Origin: Alphaproteobacteria bacterium
GTDB lineage: Bacteria > Pseudomonadota > Alphaproteobacteria > RF32 > CAG-239
NCBI GenBank assembly: GCA_017546315.1
Contig: JAFYXH010000009.1
Location: forward strand, 62,001 to 126,000
Reading direction: 5' to 3'
DNA: 64,000 bases
The notes under the pieces: model-generated
What the model saw: only the letters and a program-made list of their open reading frames with translations
Databases searched by the model: none
What the model was told of the DNA's origin: nothing
Shown here: in pieces, positions 33,628 through 42,709 of the stretch
Position numbering within the stretch: the stretch's first letter is position 1
Layout of the letters: the number at the start of each line of letters is the position of its first letter
Translations under genes and position numbers: made by a program

Positions 33628-34908
33628 ATGAAAAAAAGTTTGTTATTATCGTTTTGTTTATTATGCGTTAGCGGAGTTTGTGCTTATGCAAACACACAAG
33701 CTAACCCTTCTAGTAAAAACAGCACCCCATACGTAAAAGATGATGCATCTATCATCGATGCAACAACTCAACGTTCTAGATGTGGAATAAATGGAATTAG
33801 CTGCAATGATACTGCTTCAATAAATTACACTAAAACAGAAGCAGATTTCCGCCGATATGGGGAAAGAACAAAAAGAGCTCACCTCTACACTCAATCAGGT
33901 GTTGGTAACAATGTTTCTGCAGCAATCAGACCTTCAGTAGAAAATGATATTGTTGTATCTAGCGCAACAAAATCGCCAACCAAACAAGAAGCTAAAAGTA
34001 TCCCTGTTATTGAAGAAGATATTTTTAGTGAAACACCATCTCTAATATTAGATACTCCTCGCAAACCTTTAGAAGGAGAAGTTGGTAGAGCTGACAATGT
34101 TGAAACTATTACGGAGAAAAAAATAAAAGAAGCTGCACAAGCTCAAACTACCTCACCGCAAAAGAGCAAAGCAAGAATAATAAGCAGAACAGAAGAAATT
34201 ATTGAGCCAAAAGACAACGCTGTTCCAACCACTAAAAAGACCACTAAAAAAACAATCATAAAAACAGTTACTGAAGAAGGAACCACATACGAAATTGAAT
34301 GTTCTACACCTTCTTGTACTGAAGTTCAAAGAATCAAACAAATTGTTAACACAAAGCCTCATAACGAATCTAAATATGCTAACGTAAATACAAACACAAC
34401 TGAATATGAAATCGTTTGTGAAGACGAATGTGAAGAATTTTTAGCTAGTAATGATATTATAAACTTTGATGCACTCATTGATGATGATGACACTATAACA
34501 TCAGAATTCTCTGAAGATGCTTTTGATATAGCTGATTTCATTGAAGAAGATGAAGATACTGATGTTGTATTTAATGACATTGGTGCAAAAGAAAAAGTTG
34601 TTGCAGATTTAGACATTGAAGAAGTTAAAATCAACGATGAAACTGTTTTAACTTGGGAAGCAGAAGAAGGAGATAACCTTCGTGAACTTCTTACAAAATG
34701 GAGTGCAATGTCTGGCTGGAAATTACTTTGGAATACAAACAGAAATTATGTTCTTAGTGCTGGTGTAATGTTTAAGGGTAAGTTTGCAGATGTTAGTTCA
34801 GCTTTAATAAGAGCTTTTGCAAGAGCAAGACCTGCACCAATCGCCACATATTATAAGGGTAATAGAGTAATAGTAGTAGAAACAATGGAGAATGAGAATG
34901 CTTACTAA
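33628..34908 (+). CDS. pilL: TcpQ/PilL-like periplasmic protein of the type IVb pilus
   Basis: 426 aa. Signal peptide 1-21 (ends AYA). The centre is low in complexity and rich in Thr, Glu and Asp, with a Cys pair in the segments ECSTPSC and CEDECEEF. Residues about 335-420 match the TcpQ domain: LTWEAEEGDNLRELLTKW, SGWKLLW, FKGKFADV and GNRVIVVET. In R64/IncI thin pili and in Vibrio Tcp, PilL/TcpQ proteins help place or stabilise the secretin. It overlaps the secretin gene by 11 bases, which fits. Confidence 0.8.
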   Translation: MKKSLLLSFCLLCVSGVCAYANTQANPSSKNSTPYVKDDASIIDATTQRSRCGINGISCNDTASINYTKTEADFRRYGERTKRAHLYTQSGVGNNVSAAIRPSVENDIVVSSATKSPTKQEAKSIPVIEEDIFSETPSLILDTPRKPLEGEVGRADNVETITEKKIKEAAQAQTTSPQKSKARIISRTEEIIEPKDNAVPTTKKTTKKTIIKTVTEEGTTYEIECSTPSCTEVQRIKQIVNTKPHNESKYANVNTNTTEYEIVCEDECEEFLASNDIINFDALIDDDDTITSEFSEDAFDIADFIEEDEDTDVVFNDIGAKEKVVADLDIEEVKINDETVLTWEAEEGDNLRELLTKWSAMSGWKLLWNTNRNYVLSAGVMFKGKFADVSSALIRAFARARPAPIATYYKGNRVIVVETMENENAY

Positions 34909-36499
34909 TCGAAAAATTTTATTAGGTTTTGCCAGTCTTTTACTTTTGGGTGTAGCTTCTTGTTCGCTGCCTACTGATTTTGATGCTGCAATTGAGCGTG
35001 ATGTTGATGCTACAATTCACTATAAAGAAAGTGCAAAATCACCACAAACTCCAGCAGATACTGATGTAATCAGAATTAAAGACGATATATGGCTTGGTGA
35101 TACTAGTGAAATCGAATATGAAGGTGACAAACCATTACCTAGTTATCTAGAAACTTCTGATGGTGTCACTTTAGTTAGCAACAGACCAATTACCCTTTAT
35201 GAAATTGGTAATATGATTAGCCAAATAACTTCTATCAAGATGAGATTTGCTCCTCAACTAGAAGGTCCAGTAAAAGCAATTGCTGATAAGAATGCTCCGA
35301 CTATCTCTAAGGTTGGTTCAAAATGGTCTGATTCAACAAGAATGTTGCTTTCATATAAGGGAAGCTTAAGTGGTTTGTTGGATGAAGTTTGTTCATACTT
35401 TGGTGTTTGGTGGAAATATGAAAATGGTGAAATATACATTTATAAATATACAACAAAAACATTTACACTATACACATTACCAACAAAACCTTCAATGACT
35501 GCAAGTGTTAGTAGCTCATCAGGTGGTGGAAGTATTACTAGTGGTGTTTCAAGTATTGACTTATGGGGAAACATTGTAACTGCGGTAAAATCCATGCTTG
35601 GTGCTGGTTCTAGCTTAGTTACTGACCCATCTAGTGGTACTTTAACAATAACTGCTACTCCTGTTGAAATCAAAAAGGTAGCTAAGTTTGTTCATGAACA
35701 AAACGTTAGACTTTCTCGTCAAGTTGCTATTAGCGTAAAAGTATTGCAAGTTGAAGTTGATGAAAAACACGGTTTTGGATTTGACTTAGATGCAGCTTTT
35801 GCTGATAGAACTGCAAAGGGAGGAAACATTTCATTAGATTCCGCATTTAGCCCTTCTGGATTAGTGGATGAAAATGCTGGAATTTCTATGAAAATCTTGA
35901 GTGGTGAAGTTAGTGTTAATGCAGCAATGCAAGCTCTCGCAACACAAGGAACAACTACTTTGGTTACTAGCGGTACAGTTACAACAATGAACAACAAGCC
36001 AGCTCCTATCCAAGTTGTTAAGACACAAAACTACATTTCCGAATACACAAAGACTAATAACGGAACTGTAAATGGCGATGCTTCTTGGGATACAACTGTT
36101 GAAACAGAAGAAATTGAAGTTGGCTTTACATTAGACGTATTACCAAGAATTATGGATCATGGTCGTTTAATGATGTTATTTAGTTTAAGCCTATCTGATC
36201 TTCTTTCTTTGGAAACTGTTTATTTAGATGGTTCTGACGAATCTGGGTACATTCAAAACCCAATTATTGAAGAACGTGGTTTCTCACAAGAAGTTTCTTT
36301 AAAATCAGGTGAAACATTAGTTCTATCTGGTTATGAAAGAGTTCAAACCAATAGCGAAAAAGAAGGTGTTGGAGCAGTTAATAACAATTTATTAGGCGGA
36401 CATCAAAGGGTTGAGAAAGCAAGAAGTATTGTTGTTATTTTATTAACTCCTGTTGTTTTAGAATCACCTTTATTACCTGAGTCTCGTATGAAATTTTAA
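34898..36499 (+). CDS. pilN: PilN-type secretin lipoprotein of the type IVb pilus
   Basis: 533 aa from the ATG at 34898, which has GGAGA six bases upstream. Lipobox LGVASC with the lipidated Cys at residue 22. Residues about 75-200 form N-domains, with a Ser/Gly-rich loop at about 200-220 (SSSGGGSITSG). Residues about 250-525 are the secretin core, with VTSGTVTTMNNKPAPIQV, VGFTLDVLPRI and a final VVILLTPVV strand. This is the layout of PilN/BfpB, the outer-membrane channel through which the pilus leaves the cell. The size matches the family (about 550 aa). Confidence 0.88.
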   Translation: MLTNRKILLGFASLLLLGVASCSLPTDFDAAIERDVDATIHYKESAKSPQTPADTDVIRIKDDIWLGDTSEIEYEGDKPLPSYLETSDGVTLVSNRPITLYEIGNMISQITSIKMRFAPQLEGPVKAIADKNAPTISKVGSKWSDSTRMLLSYKGSLSGLLDEVCSYFGVWWKYENGEIYIYKYTTKTFTLYTLPTKPSMTASVSSSSGGGSITSGVSSIDLWGNIVTAVKSMLGAGSSLVTDPSSGTLTITATPVEIKKVAKFVHEQNVRLSRQVAISVKVLQVEVDEKHGFGFDLDAAFADRTAKGGNISLDSAFSPSGLVDENAGISMKILSGEVSVNAAMQALATQGTTTLVTSGTVTTMNNKPAPIQVVKTQNYISEYTKTNNGTVNGDASWDTTVETEEIEVGFTLDVLPRIMDHGRLMMLFSLSLSDLLSLETVYLDGSDESGYIQNPIIEERGFSQEVSLKSGETLVLSGYERVQTNSEKEGVGAVNNNLLGGHQRVEKARSIVVILLTPVVLESPLLPESRMKF

Positions 36500-36509
36500 G
36501 GAGTAAGCC

Positions 36510-37787
36510 GTGGCTGAAGAAACAAAGACATTAGAAGAAACTGAAGAAGAAATTGCTAGTATAAATAGTAAGGAATGGGCTGCAAGCTTTACTGTTGATG
36601 GCGTGCAATATGCTGCTAGTGTTTTTTGGGAAAGTCTTCAGAATATTGAAGCACCATTCTTAGATGCTAAAGAAGCTGCTGAAAGTGTTATGGTCGGTGC
36701 TGATTTATTCTGCGTAAAACATGGTAAATCACCTCAGCTCGGTTTAGCCTCAACATCACAAGGTTTCAAAAAAGGAATGAATGTAGCTGCAGTTACTGCA
36801 GTTACTGCTATGAGCGAATCTTCTTCTCTACTTGCTGTATTTAAAGTTGATGCAGGTTATTGGTATTTATGTGTCAGAAACGACGTAATCTTATCAGATG
36901 GTGACGTGCTCTTCGTTAAGGAAGAAGACGCAAAAGAGCAATTTATGTCAATGCTTTCCGTTCCTGATTGGGCAAAAAAAATAGCACCTGAAGAGTGGGG
37001 AATTGACGATACTGAATATAAAAGCGTTTCTGAGGTACTTGCTCAAGGTCTTACCACAAAATTAGAAAAGATTAACGCTCTTCGTGGAGCTGAGTTATTG
37101 ATTGTTATTGTTTTATCAATAGCAGCTGGTGCTTGGCTTATTATGTTTATTTCGAGTACTTTCTTTGAAACTCAAAAACCTGAAAACAAAGTTGTTACCC
37201 GAAGGGCAAAGAAAAAAGTGGTAAAGAAAGTAGAAAAAGTTGTACCTGCTCCGTGGGAATCGCTTGTTGATCCTATTTGGATGTTAGATACTTGTAGAAC
37301 TACAATCTTATCACTTACATCCATAACAACTCCTGGCTGGAAAAACACAGGTGTTACATGTATGGCTTCTGGCGCTATGACTGGGTGGAAAAAAGAGTTT
37401 GGACGTCTTTCTTGGCTTGAAATGTCCTTAGTATATTCAGGAATGAGTTTTGCAAACAAAGTGATAAACGACAGAGCTACAAATGTTAGTGTTTCTGTAC
37501 CTTTTCAGGATGTAAAACGAATCAACTCAATACCTGAAAAAAGTGCTGCAGAATTAAGAAATATGATTAACGATTTATTTCAAGCTTTAAACCTAACAAT
37601 TCGTTTAACCAATGGAAAGGTTTCTGCTGGAGGAAAGGTTTATTATTCTCTAGACTTTATGATAAATTCACGCTATGATCCAGATGTTTGGAAGAATTTG
37701 TTAACAAAATTTTCAGGACTTAAGATTAATAATATACGCTATAACAATGGTGTTTGGAATTATGAGGGGGCAATTTATGTTCAATAA
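36510..37787 (+). CDS. pilO: PilO-type accessory protein of the type IVb pilus
   Basis: 425 aa starting at GTG with AAGGAG six bases upstream. A soluble cytosolic N-terminal domain of about 195 residues is followed by one membrane helix (about 196-218), a basic KKKVVKKVEK segment, and a periplasmic domain. This is the topology of PilO from R64-type pili and BfpL/TcpR-type assembly proteins, which connect the cytosolic ATPase/platform to the secretin. Gene order between secretin and PilP supports the name. Sequence similarity judged by eye is moderate. Confidence 0.72.
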   Translation: MAEETKTLEETEEEIASINSKEWAASFTVDGVQYAASVFWESLQNIEAPFLDAKEAAESVMVGADLFCVKHGKSPQLGLASTSQGFKKGMNVAAVTAVTAMSESSSLLAVFKVDAGYWYLCVRNDVILSDGDVLFVKEEDAKEQFMSMLSVPDWAKKIAPEEWGIDDTEYKSVSEVLAQGLTTKLEKINALRGAELLIVIVLSIAAGAWLIMFISSTFFETQKPENKVVTRRAKKKVVKKVEKVVPAPWESLVDPIWMLDTCRTTILSLTSITTPGWKNTGVTCMASGAMTGWKKEFGRLSWLEMSLVYSGMSFANKVINDRATNVSVSVPFQDVKRINSIPEKSAAELRNMINDLFQALNLTIRLTNGKVSAGGKVYYSLDFMINSRYDPDVWKNLLTKFSGLKINNIRYNNGVWNYEGAIYVQ

Positions 37788-39210
37788 CAGAAATTTACAC
37801 ATTTTGGTTTTAACTTTCCTAGTTTTAGGCCTAACATCAGGTTCTTGCTATGCGGAAATGACTGTTAAAGCTGCAAATTTGCCAATAAACTCTGCAAATG
37901 GAGGCGTCACACAAGCTACAGGTACTACAAACAGTAATTCCCTTGTATCACCATCTAAACCTCAAGCTGTAAATACAGATGTTAGTTCGCAGGCTCTAGC
38001 AACTAAAGAAACTGCACCAAGTGTTGCACAAGCATCAACAAATGTAGCTAAAAATAAGAGTGATTTTGATTTTGATCTTAAGTTAAAGGCAAAAAATAGT
38101 TCACAACAAACTACATCAGCACCTGTAAATGCTACACAAAGTGCTGAAACTGCAGAAACCACACCTCACAATGATGATCTACCTAAAGATATCCAATACA
38201 AATCCAATCCGGTTGAAAACTTAGGTAATAGTGTATTATCTCAATTGGATGATGATTTATTTACACAAATGTCTGAAATTGAAAAAAGTATGACTTTATT
38301 AACTTTAGAACTAAAAAGAGAAAAAATACGTAATGAAATTGAAGCTCAAAAAGCTATTCGTCAAAAAAATGCTGATGATTTAGAAAGACAAAAATCTGAA
38401 TATAGACTTAAAGAATTAGAAAGAAAGAAGCAAATTGAAGCTGAATTATTGGCAGCAAAACAGAATCTTTTAGATAAGGAACAATTGTTTGAAATAATGA
38501 AACAACGTAAGCTTTTGAATGCTTATATGAATCAAATGCTAATAGAACAACAAGAATGGTTGAAAGAAAAAGAAGCTTTGTATGCACACATTGCATCGTT
38601 AGAGCAAGAAAAGAAAGATCTTATAAAATCATTTAAAAAACGTATTGATAAGGTTTTAGATGCATCTGCTAAAAACATTCAAGTAGCAGAAGCTGCGAAA
38701 GCAAACTTTGAAAGAGTTGTTAAGAATCTAAAAGCTAGAAATGAACAATTGCGTAAACGTGTTGAAGCTGATGCGAAGATTATTAAGAATGCTAAAAACA
38801 TGTATATCCAATCTCAATCTATTGAAGAACTTAAAGATAAAAATGCTGCGAATCGTAGTCTTGCTGAAATGAATGCAAATGCAATGGCTATGGCTGCTTT
38901 GGAAGCTGCAGAAGCTTCTGAAGCTAGTGCAAGTGCTGATATGGAAAAACTAAGCTCTAAATATGCTTTACTAGGTATAACAGGACGTGCAGGTTCTATG
39001 AGCATTGAAATTATTGGAGCAGATGGTCAACCAATATCTTTAAAAATCGGCTCATCATTACCAACAGGACATGTTGTTAAAGAAATTGGTTCTGATTATG
39101 CTAAATTTGCAAGAGATGGTTTAGACGATTATCTTTATATCGGCAGAACTATAGATGGTTATGTTCCTGTTATTGGACGTGAACCAACTGGTGCAAATGC
39201 TAAGAAATAA
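37777..39210 (+). CDS. pilP: PilP-type pilus assembly protein with a long coiled-coil insert
   Basis: 477 aa from the ATG at 37777, chosen for GAGGGGG seven bases upstream; it overlaps pilO by 11 bases. Signal peptide 1-25 (ends CYA), then a Ser/Thr/Ala-rich segment to about 150, a coiled coil of some 200 residues (about 155-365), and a C-terminal domain (about 385-470) with LLGITGRAGSMSIEI, DGQPISLKIGSSL and VVKEIGSDYAKF. That domain resembles PilP/TcpD-like modules that dock on secretins. Typical PilP is about 150-200 aa, so this version is more than twice as long because of the coiled coil. Confidence 0.7.
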   Translation: MFNNRNLHILVLTFLVLGLTSGSCYAEMTVKAANLPINSANGGVTQATGTTNSNSLVSPSKPQAVNTDVSSQALATKETAPSVAQASTNVAKNKSDFDFDLKLKAKNSSQQTTSAPVNATQSAETAETTPHNDDLPKDIQYKSNPVENLGNSVLSQLDDDLFTQMSEIEKSMTLLTLELKREKIRNEIEAQKAIRQKNADDLERQKSEYRLKELERKKQIEAELLAAKQNLLDKEQLFEIMKQRKLLNAYMNQMLIEQQEWLKEKEALYAHIASLEQEKKDLIKSFKKRIDKVLDASAKNIQVAEAAKANFERVVKNLKARNEQLRKRVEADAKIIKNAKNMYIQSQSIEELKDKNAANRSLAEMNANAMAMAALEAAEASEASASADMEKLSSKYALLGITGRAGSMSIEIIGADGQPISLKIGSSLPTGHVVKEIGSDYAKFARDGLDDYLYIGRTIDGYVPVIGREPTGANAKK

Positions 39211-39244
39211 TCGTTTATAATATTATTTTACGGATAGAAGTATA

Positions 39245-40912
39245 ATGGCGGAAGAAGAGAAAAAAGAAGAACTCACAGAAGGAAAACCTGCAAAACCTCA
39301 ATCTAACTTTGAGGAAGAAGAGGGTTCTGGCGGACAACAAAAAAAATCTAGTTTGTTTGATAGGCTATTTGCAAACGGTAATAAACTTATTACTGTTACA
39401 GGTTCTGATTTTTTAATTTCTAATGAAACAAGACGTTTGCTTGCGTTATTTTCTGATGGTACATATCTTGTTTCTAAAGATAACCGCTTTGATGGTGCTG
39501 TTTATAACTTTGAAGCGACCGTAAAAAGAAGAAAGATACCAATAAAACCTGCCACTTATGTAACACTTAACGAAATTGCAGCTATTTATGCGTATGCAGA
39601 ACGTGGTGGTGGTACAGTTGACGTGTCTGCTGAAGAAGCAGAAGATATGCAAATGATGATTGACTTCGTTAACATCATTCAACGTGCATCTCAAAAGAAG
39701 GTTTCCGATATTCACGTAGTGGTTGGTTCTTCGTCTACTATTTTATTCCGCGAAGGCGGTATTATGATTAAACAAAGTGAATACGGTGGCGAATGGGGAG
39801 AAGCTTTTGTTCGTTCTGTTTTTGCAGCTGCCGATATTTCCGACTCTAACTATAACCAAAACGAATTCCAAGGTGCTCAAAAATTGGGTGCAACCCCGCT
39901 TCGTGGTTCAAACGGAAAATTGATGTTACCACATAACGTTTTGGCTATTCGTTTGCAATTTAACCCAGTTGCGTTTGGTTCTCAGTATTTGGTTATGCGT
40001 CTTCTTTACGCTGATGATAACCCAGAAGGAAGCTCTGACTTACGTTCTTTAGGTTTAGGTAAATACGAAGAAGATTTATTCTTTAAGATGCGTAGTATGG
40101 CCGTTGGATTGAACGTTGTGGCTGGACCTACTGGTTCTGGTAAATCAACCACATTGCAACGTAATATGATTAAACTTTTACAAGAAAAAGATTATAAAAT
40201 TAATTTGCTAACAGTGGAAGACCCACCGGAGTATCCAATTCCAGGTGCTCGTCAAATGCCTGTGACCAACGCTAATACCGAAGAAGAAAAGACCGAACAA
40301 TTTACCAAAGCTTTGTCAGCAGCTCTTCGTTCCGACCCTGACGTAGTTCTTGTGGGTGAAACGCGTTCTTTAGCTACTGCAGAATTGACTTTTAAAGGTG
40401 CATTATCAGGACACGGTGTGTGGACTACATTGCACGCAAACTCTGCGCCTGCGATTATTACCCGTTTGCGAGATATGGGTATTCAACCTTATATGTTAAA
40501 TGACCCGGAATTAGTTAAGGGACTTGTTTCTCAACGTTTGTTTAGTAAACTTTGTCCTGTATGTAAACAGCCTATTAAAACTAGAGAAGGCTCTCCTGAA
40601 TTTATACGTTTAAATAACGCATTAGGTGAATATGGTGTTGAAAACGTGTTTGTTGCAGGCCCAGGATGTAAAGCTTGTGGGTATAAAGGATTTAAGGGAA
40701 GAATGGCAGTTGATGAGATAATTTTGCCAGACTCTCATTTCTTGAATATGATTATTAACAATGAAACTGCTAAGGGTATTGACTATTGGATTAGTGAATT
40801 AAATGGTCGTCCTTTAAAAGATTGTGCTGTTGAGCGTATGATTAAAGGTCAAATCGATCTAGATGAAGTTGAGCGTTGGTGTGGCTTGATTGACCAACGT
40901 CCTGTTTACTAG
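39245..40912 (+). CDS. pilQ: PilQ-type pilus extension ATPase (GspE family)
   Basis: 555 aa. A charged N-terminal tail of about 40 residues; Walker A GPTGSGKST at about 295-303; Asp box VEDPPEYP; Walker B region DPDVVLVGETR; His box GHGVWTTLHAN. Two CxxC pairs near the C-terminus (CPVC and CKAC) form the zinc site of assembly ATPases, here followed by GRMAVDEI. It powers pilin extrusion from the cytosolic face together with PilR. Codon use includes more GC-ending codons than neighbours (for example GACCCTGACGTAG), as expected for a conserved, well-expressed gene. Confidence 0.92.
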   Translation: MAEEEKKEELTEGKPAKPQSNFEEEEGSGGQQKKSSLFDRLFANGNKLITVTGSDFLISNETRRLLALFSDGTYLVSKDNRFDGAVYNFEATVKRRKIPIKPATYVTLNEIAAIYAYAERGGGTVDVSAEEAEDMQMMIDFVNIIQRASQKKVSDIHVVVGSSSTILFREGGIMIKQSEYGGEWGEAFVRSVFAAADISDSNYNQNEFQGAQKLGATPLRGSNGKLMLPHNVLAIRLQFNPVAFGSQYLVMRLLYADDNPEGSSDLRSLGLGKYEEDLFFKMRSMAVGLNVVAGPTGSGKSTTLQRNMIKLLQEKDYKINLLTVEDPPEYPIPGARQMPVTNANTEEEKTEQFTKALSAALRSDPDVVLVGETRSLATAELTFKGALSGHGVWTTLHANSAPAIITRLRDMGIQPYMLNDPELVKGLVSQRLFSKLCPVCKQPIKTREGSPEFIRLNNALGEYGVENVFVAGPGCKACGYKGFKGRMAVDEIILPDSHFLNMIINNETAKGIDYWISELNGRPLKDCAVERMIKGQIDLDEVERWCGLIDQRPVY

Positions 40913-40922
40913 GAGTTTTTTA

Positions 40923-42044
40923 ATGGCTGAGGACAAAAAAAATAACAATTCGTCTCTTAACAAAGCAATGAAATCTCTTAATTCTTTGGAGGTTTCTATT
41001 GCTAAGTTTAAGGTTGGAATGGCAAGTAAAGATAGGCTTAAGGTATATAAAAAATTAGCCTCTCTTTTAAGAAACCGTTTCTCTTTGATGAATGCATTGG
41101 ATATTATGTATGACAGTATTACTGCTGAAGGTAAAAATCCTGGTGAGCCGATGGCTATCGCTATCGCTTCTTGGGGTAAATCTCTTCAAAACGGTAACTC
41201 ATTCTCAGATGCTTTAAAAGGATGGGCTCCTAGCCGTGAGCGTTTGATGTTATCTGTGGGTGATATGTCAGACTTGGAAAGTGCTCTTCTTAACCTTATT
41301 AAGGTGGCAGAAGGAACTGAAAAAATGTTAAAACCTATTATTGGTGCTATTTCTTATCCATCATTTTTGCTTCTTATGTCTGTTCTTGTTATTTATGCTA
41401 TTGGTGCATACATGGTGCCTCCTATGGAAGAAGCTGCTCCAAATGCTAAATGGACTGGCTCTGCTAAAGATTTGGTGTTTGTGTCTCACTGGGTGCAAGA
41501 TAATTGGCTAATTGCATTTTCATTTTTCCCTGCATTATTTGGAACTATTTATGCGACTATTGGTGTTTGGACAGGTCCTACAAGAAGACTTATTGATGAT
41601 GTTCCACCTTGGTCTTTATATAAGATGTTTATGGGTATTACATGGTTGTTGTCTTTGTCTGCGTTGATTAAAGGTGGTGTTCCTATTTCTGTTGCTTTGG
41701 CTGCGTTAAGAAAAGACTCTAACAGATATCTTTGCGAAAGAATTGATAGAGCGATGGACTTCATTAAAAATGGTGATAACTTAGGACAAGCTTTATCTAA
41801 ATCAAAATTAAACTTCCCTGATAAAGAAGTTGTGGCAGACCTTAAAATTTATGCCGAATTGGATAACTTTGAGGAAGCTTTGGATAAGTTGGCTAATGAC
41901 TGGCTTGATGCTTCGGCTGAGGCAGTTGAAGCTAAGGCTTCTATTTTGAACATGGTTGCGATGTTTGCAATTTCTGGTATTATTGCTTGGGCTTGTTTTG
42001 GCGTGTTTGAAATGCAAGACCAAATTACAAGTGCTATGGGTTAA
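40923..42044 (+). CDS. pilR: PilR-type inner-membrane platform protein (GspF family)
   Basis: 373 aa from the ATG at 40923 (AGGAG at 40912-40916); the ribosome site overlaps the pilQ stop. Two GspF-type cytosolic repeats (about 35-140 and 235-340) and membrane segments at about 145-170, 190-215 and 345-368. GGVPISVALAAL and SVGDMSDLESAL correspond to the conserved G-x-x-l-x-x-A-L and GE/D-x-S-G-x-L sites. It is the membrane anchor on which the extension ATPase acts. Confidence 0.88.
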   Translation: MAEDKKNNNSSLNKAMKSLNSLEVSIAKFKVGMASKDRLKVYKKLASLLRNRFSLMNALDIMYDSITAEGKNPGEPMAIAIASWGKSLQNGNSFSDALKGWAPSRERLMLSVGDMSDLESALLNLIKVAEGTEKMLKPIIGAISYPSFLLLMSVLVIYAIGAYMVPPMEEAAPNAKWTGSAKDLVFVSHWVQDNWLIAFSFFPALFGTIYATIGVWTGPTRRLIDDVPPWSLYKMFMGITWLLSLSALIKGGVPISVALAALRKDSNRYLCERIDRAMDFIKNGDNLGQALSKSKLNFPDKEVVADLKIYAELDNFEEALDKLANDWLDASAEAVEAKASILNMVAMFAISGIIAWACFGVFEMQDQITSAMG

Positions 42045-42048
42045 TATA

Positions 42049-42708
42049 ATGAAAAAGAACAATCTCTACATTAAGTTTGAAAAATATTTCGAAGAGCTTA
42101 AATCTAGAGATTGTTCTTTTTTGTATGATAAATTTAAAGATATTTTGGAAAAAGCACATCCTTTTATTATAAATAATCGTGAAAATTTGACTAAGGTTAG
42201 TATTCCTTTAGTTATTATTGCTCTTGGTTTTTATGCGTGTACAGGCTCTCAAAAAAGAATAAAAAGAAATATTGATGATATATTTAGAATTTCTGATGAA
42301 ATAAGGTTGCACTATGCTCAAAAAGCAGATTATTGGGGACTTAATTCTAGTTATGTTATAGACAGTAAAATTTTAGCTCCCAAGTATATAAAAAATGATA
42401 ATATAGTATTAGCTGATGGGAAAATTTTATTTATTGGAAAAGGAAACGATGGAAAAGCAATACTTCCTCGTGCAAATGAATTTGATATGGCTCTAAATGA
42501 TCTTAATAATCCTGAGTGTATTGCATATTTGGAAACTGCATTAACTGAGACTAATTTAATGAAACTTGTTAATGTAGAAGTTATAAACTCAAAAGGTAGT
42601 TTTAAGTTTGGTTGGGGGGATAAAACATATTCTCTACCAATAAAAAAACACACAGTAAAAACTGTGTGTGATGATAAGAATAACGCTATAATTTGGACTG
42701 TTAGATAA
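42049..42708 (+). CDS. PilS-like type IVb pilin candidate
   Basis: 219 aa from the ATG at 42049, four bases after the pilR stop. There is a long basic N-terminal region (1-47), one hydrophobic helix (about 48-65), a helix continuing to about 95, then a globular part with two Cys at about 165 (PECIAYL) and near the end (TVCDDKNNAIIW). Pattern and position fit a PilS/TcpA-like pilin with its C-terminal disulfide. However, no clear prepilin peptidase site (Gly followed by Phe/Met/Trp and a Glu five residues on) is visible at the helix, so this may be a membrane-bound minor pilin-like subunit. The 3' end contains a terminator for the opposing gene. Confidence 0.6.
   Translation: MKKNNLYIKFEKYFEELKSRDCSFLYDKFKDILEKAHPFIINNRENLTKVSIPLVIIALGFYACTGSQKRIKRNIDDIFRISDEIRLHYAQKADYWGLNSSYVIDSKILAPKYIKNDNIVLADGKILFIGKGNDGKAILPRANEFDMALNDLNNPECIAYLETALTETNLMKLVNVEVINSKGSFKFGWGDKTYSLPIKKHTVKTVCDDKNNAIIWTVR
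42641..42669 (-). terminator. Intrinsic terminator for the minus-strand atp/DotB-like transcript, inside the convergent gene
   Basis: A perfect 9-bp stem (acacacagt at 42648-42656 and actgtgtgt at 42661-42669) with an AAAA loop on the plus strand. Read on the minus strand it is followed immediately by a run of seven T. It lies 41 bases beyond the stop of the DotB-like gene, within the last 60 bases of the pilin-like coding sequence. There is no T run on the plus-strand side, so it acts in one direction. Confidence 0.82.
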
Positions 42709-42709
42709 G

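Noticed and set aside
41956..42048. Upstream extension of the PilS-like gene into pilR
   Set aside because: The extra 31 residues read pilR sequence out of frame; the ATG at 42049, just after the pilR stop, is the better start.
1..42708. The T4SS/pilus block as a recently acquired conjugative plasmid or ICE
   Set aside because: I see no relaxase, integrase, origin of transfer or flanking direct repeats, and base composition is like that of the housekeeping part. The left side is not visible, so this is not fully excluded.
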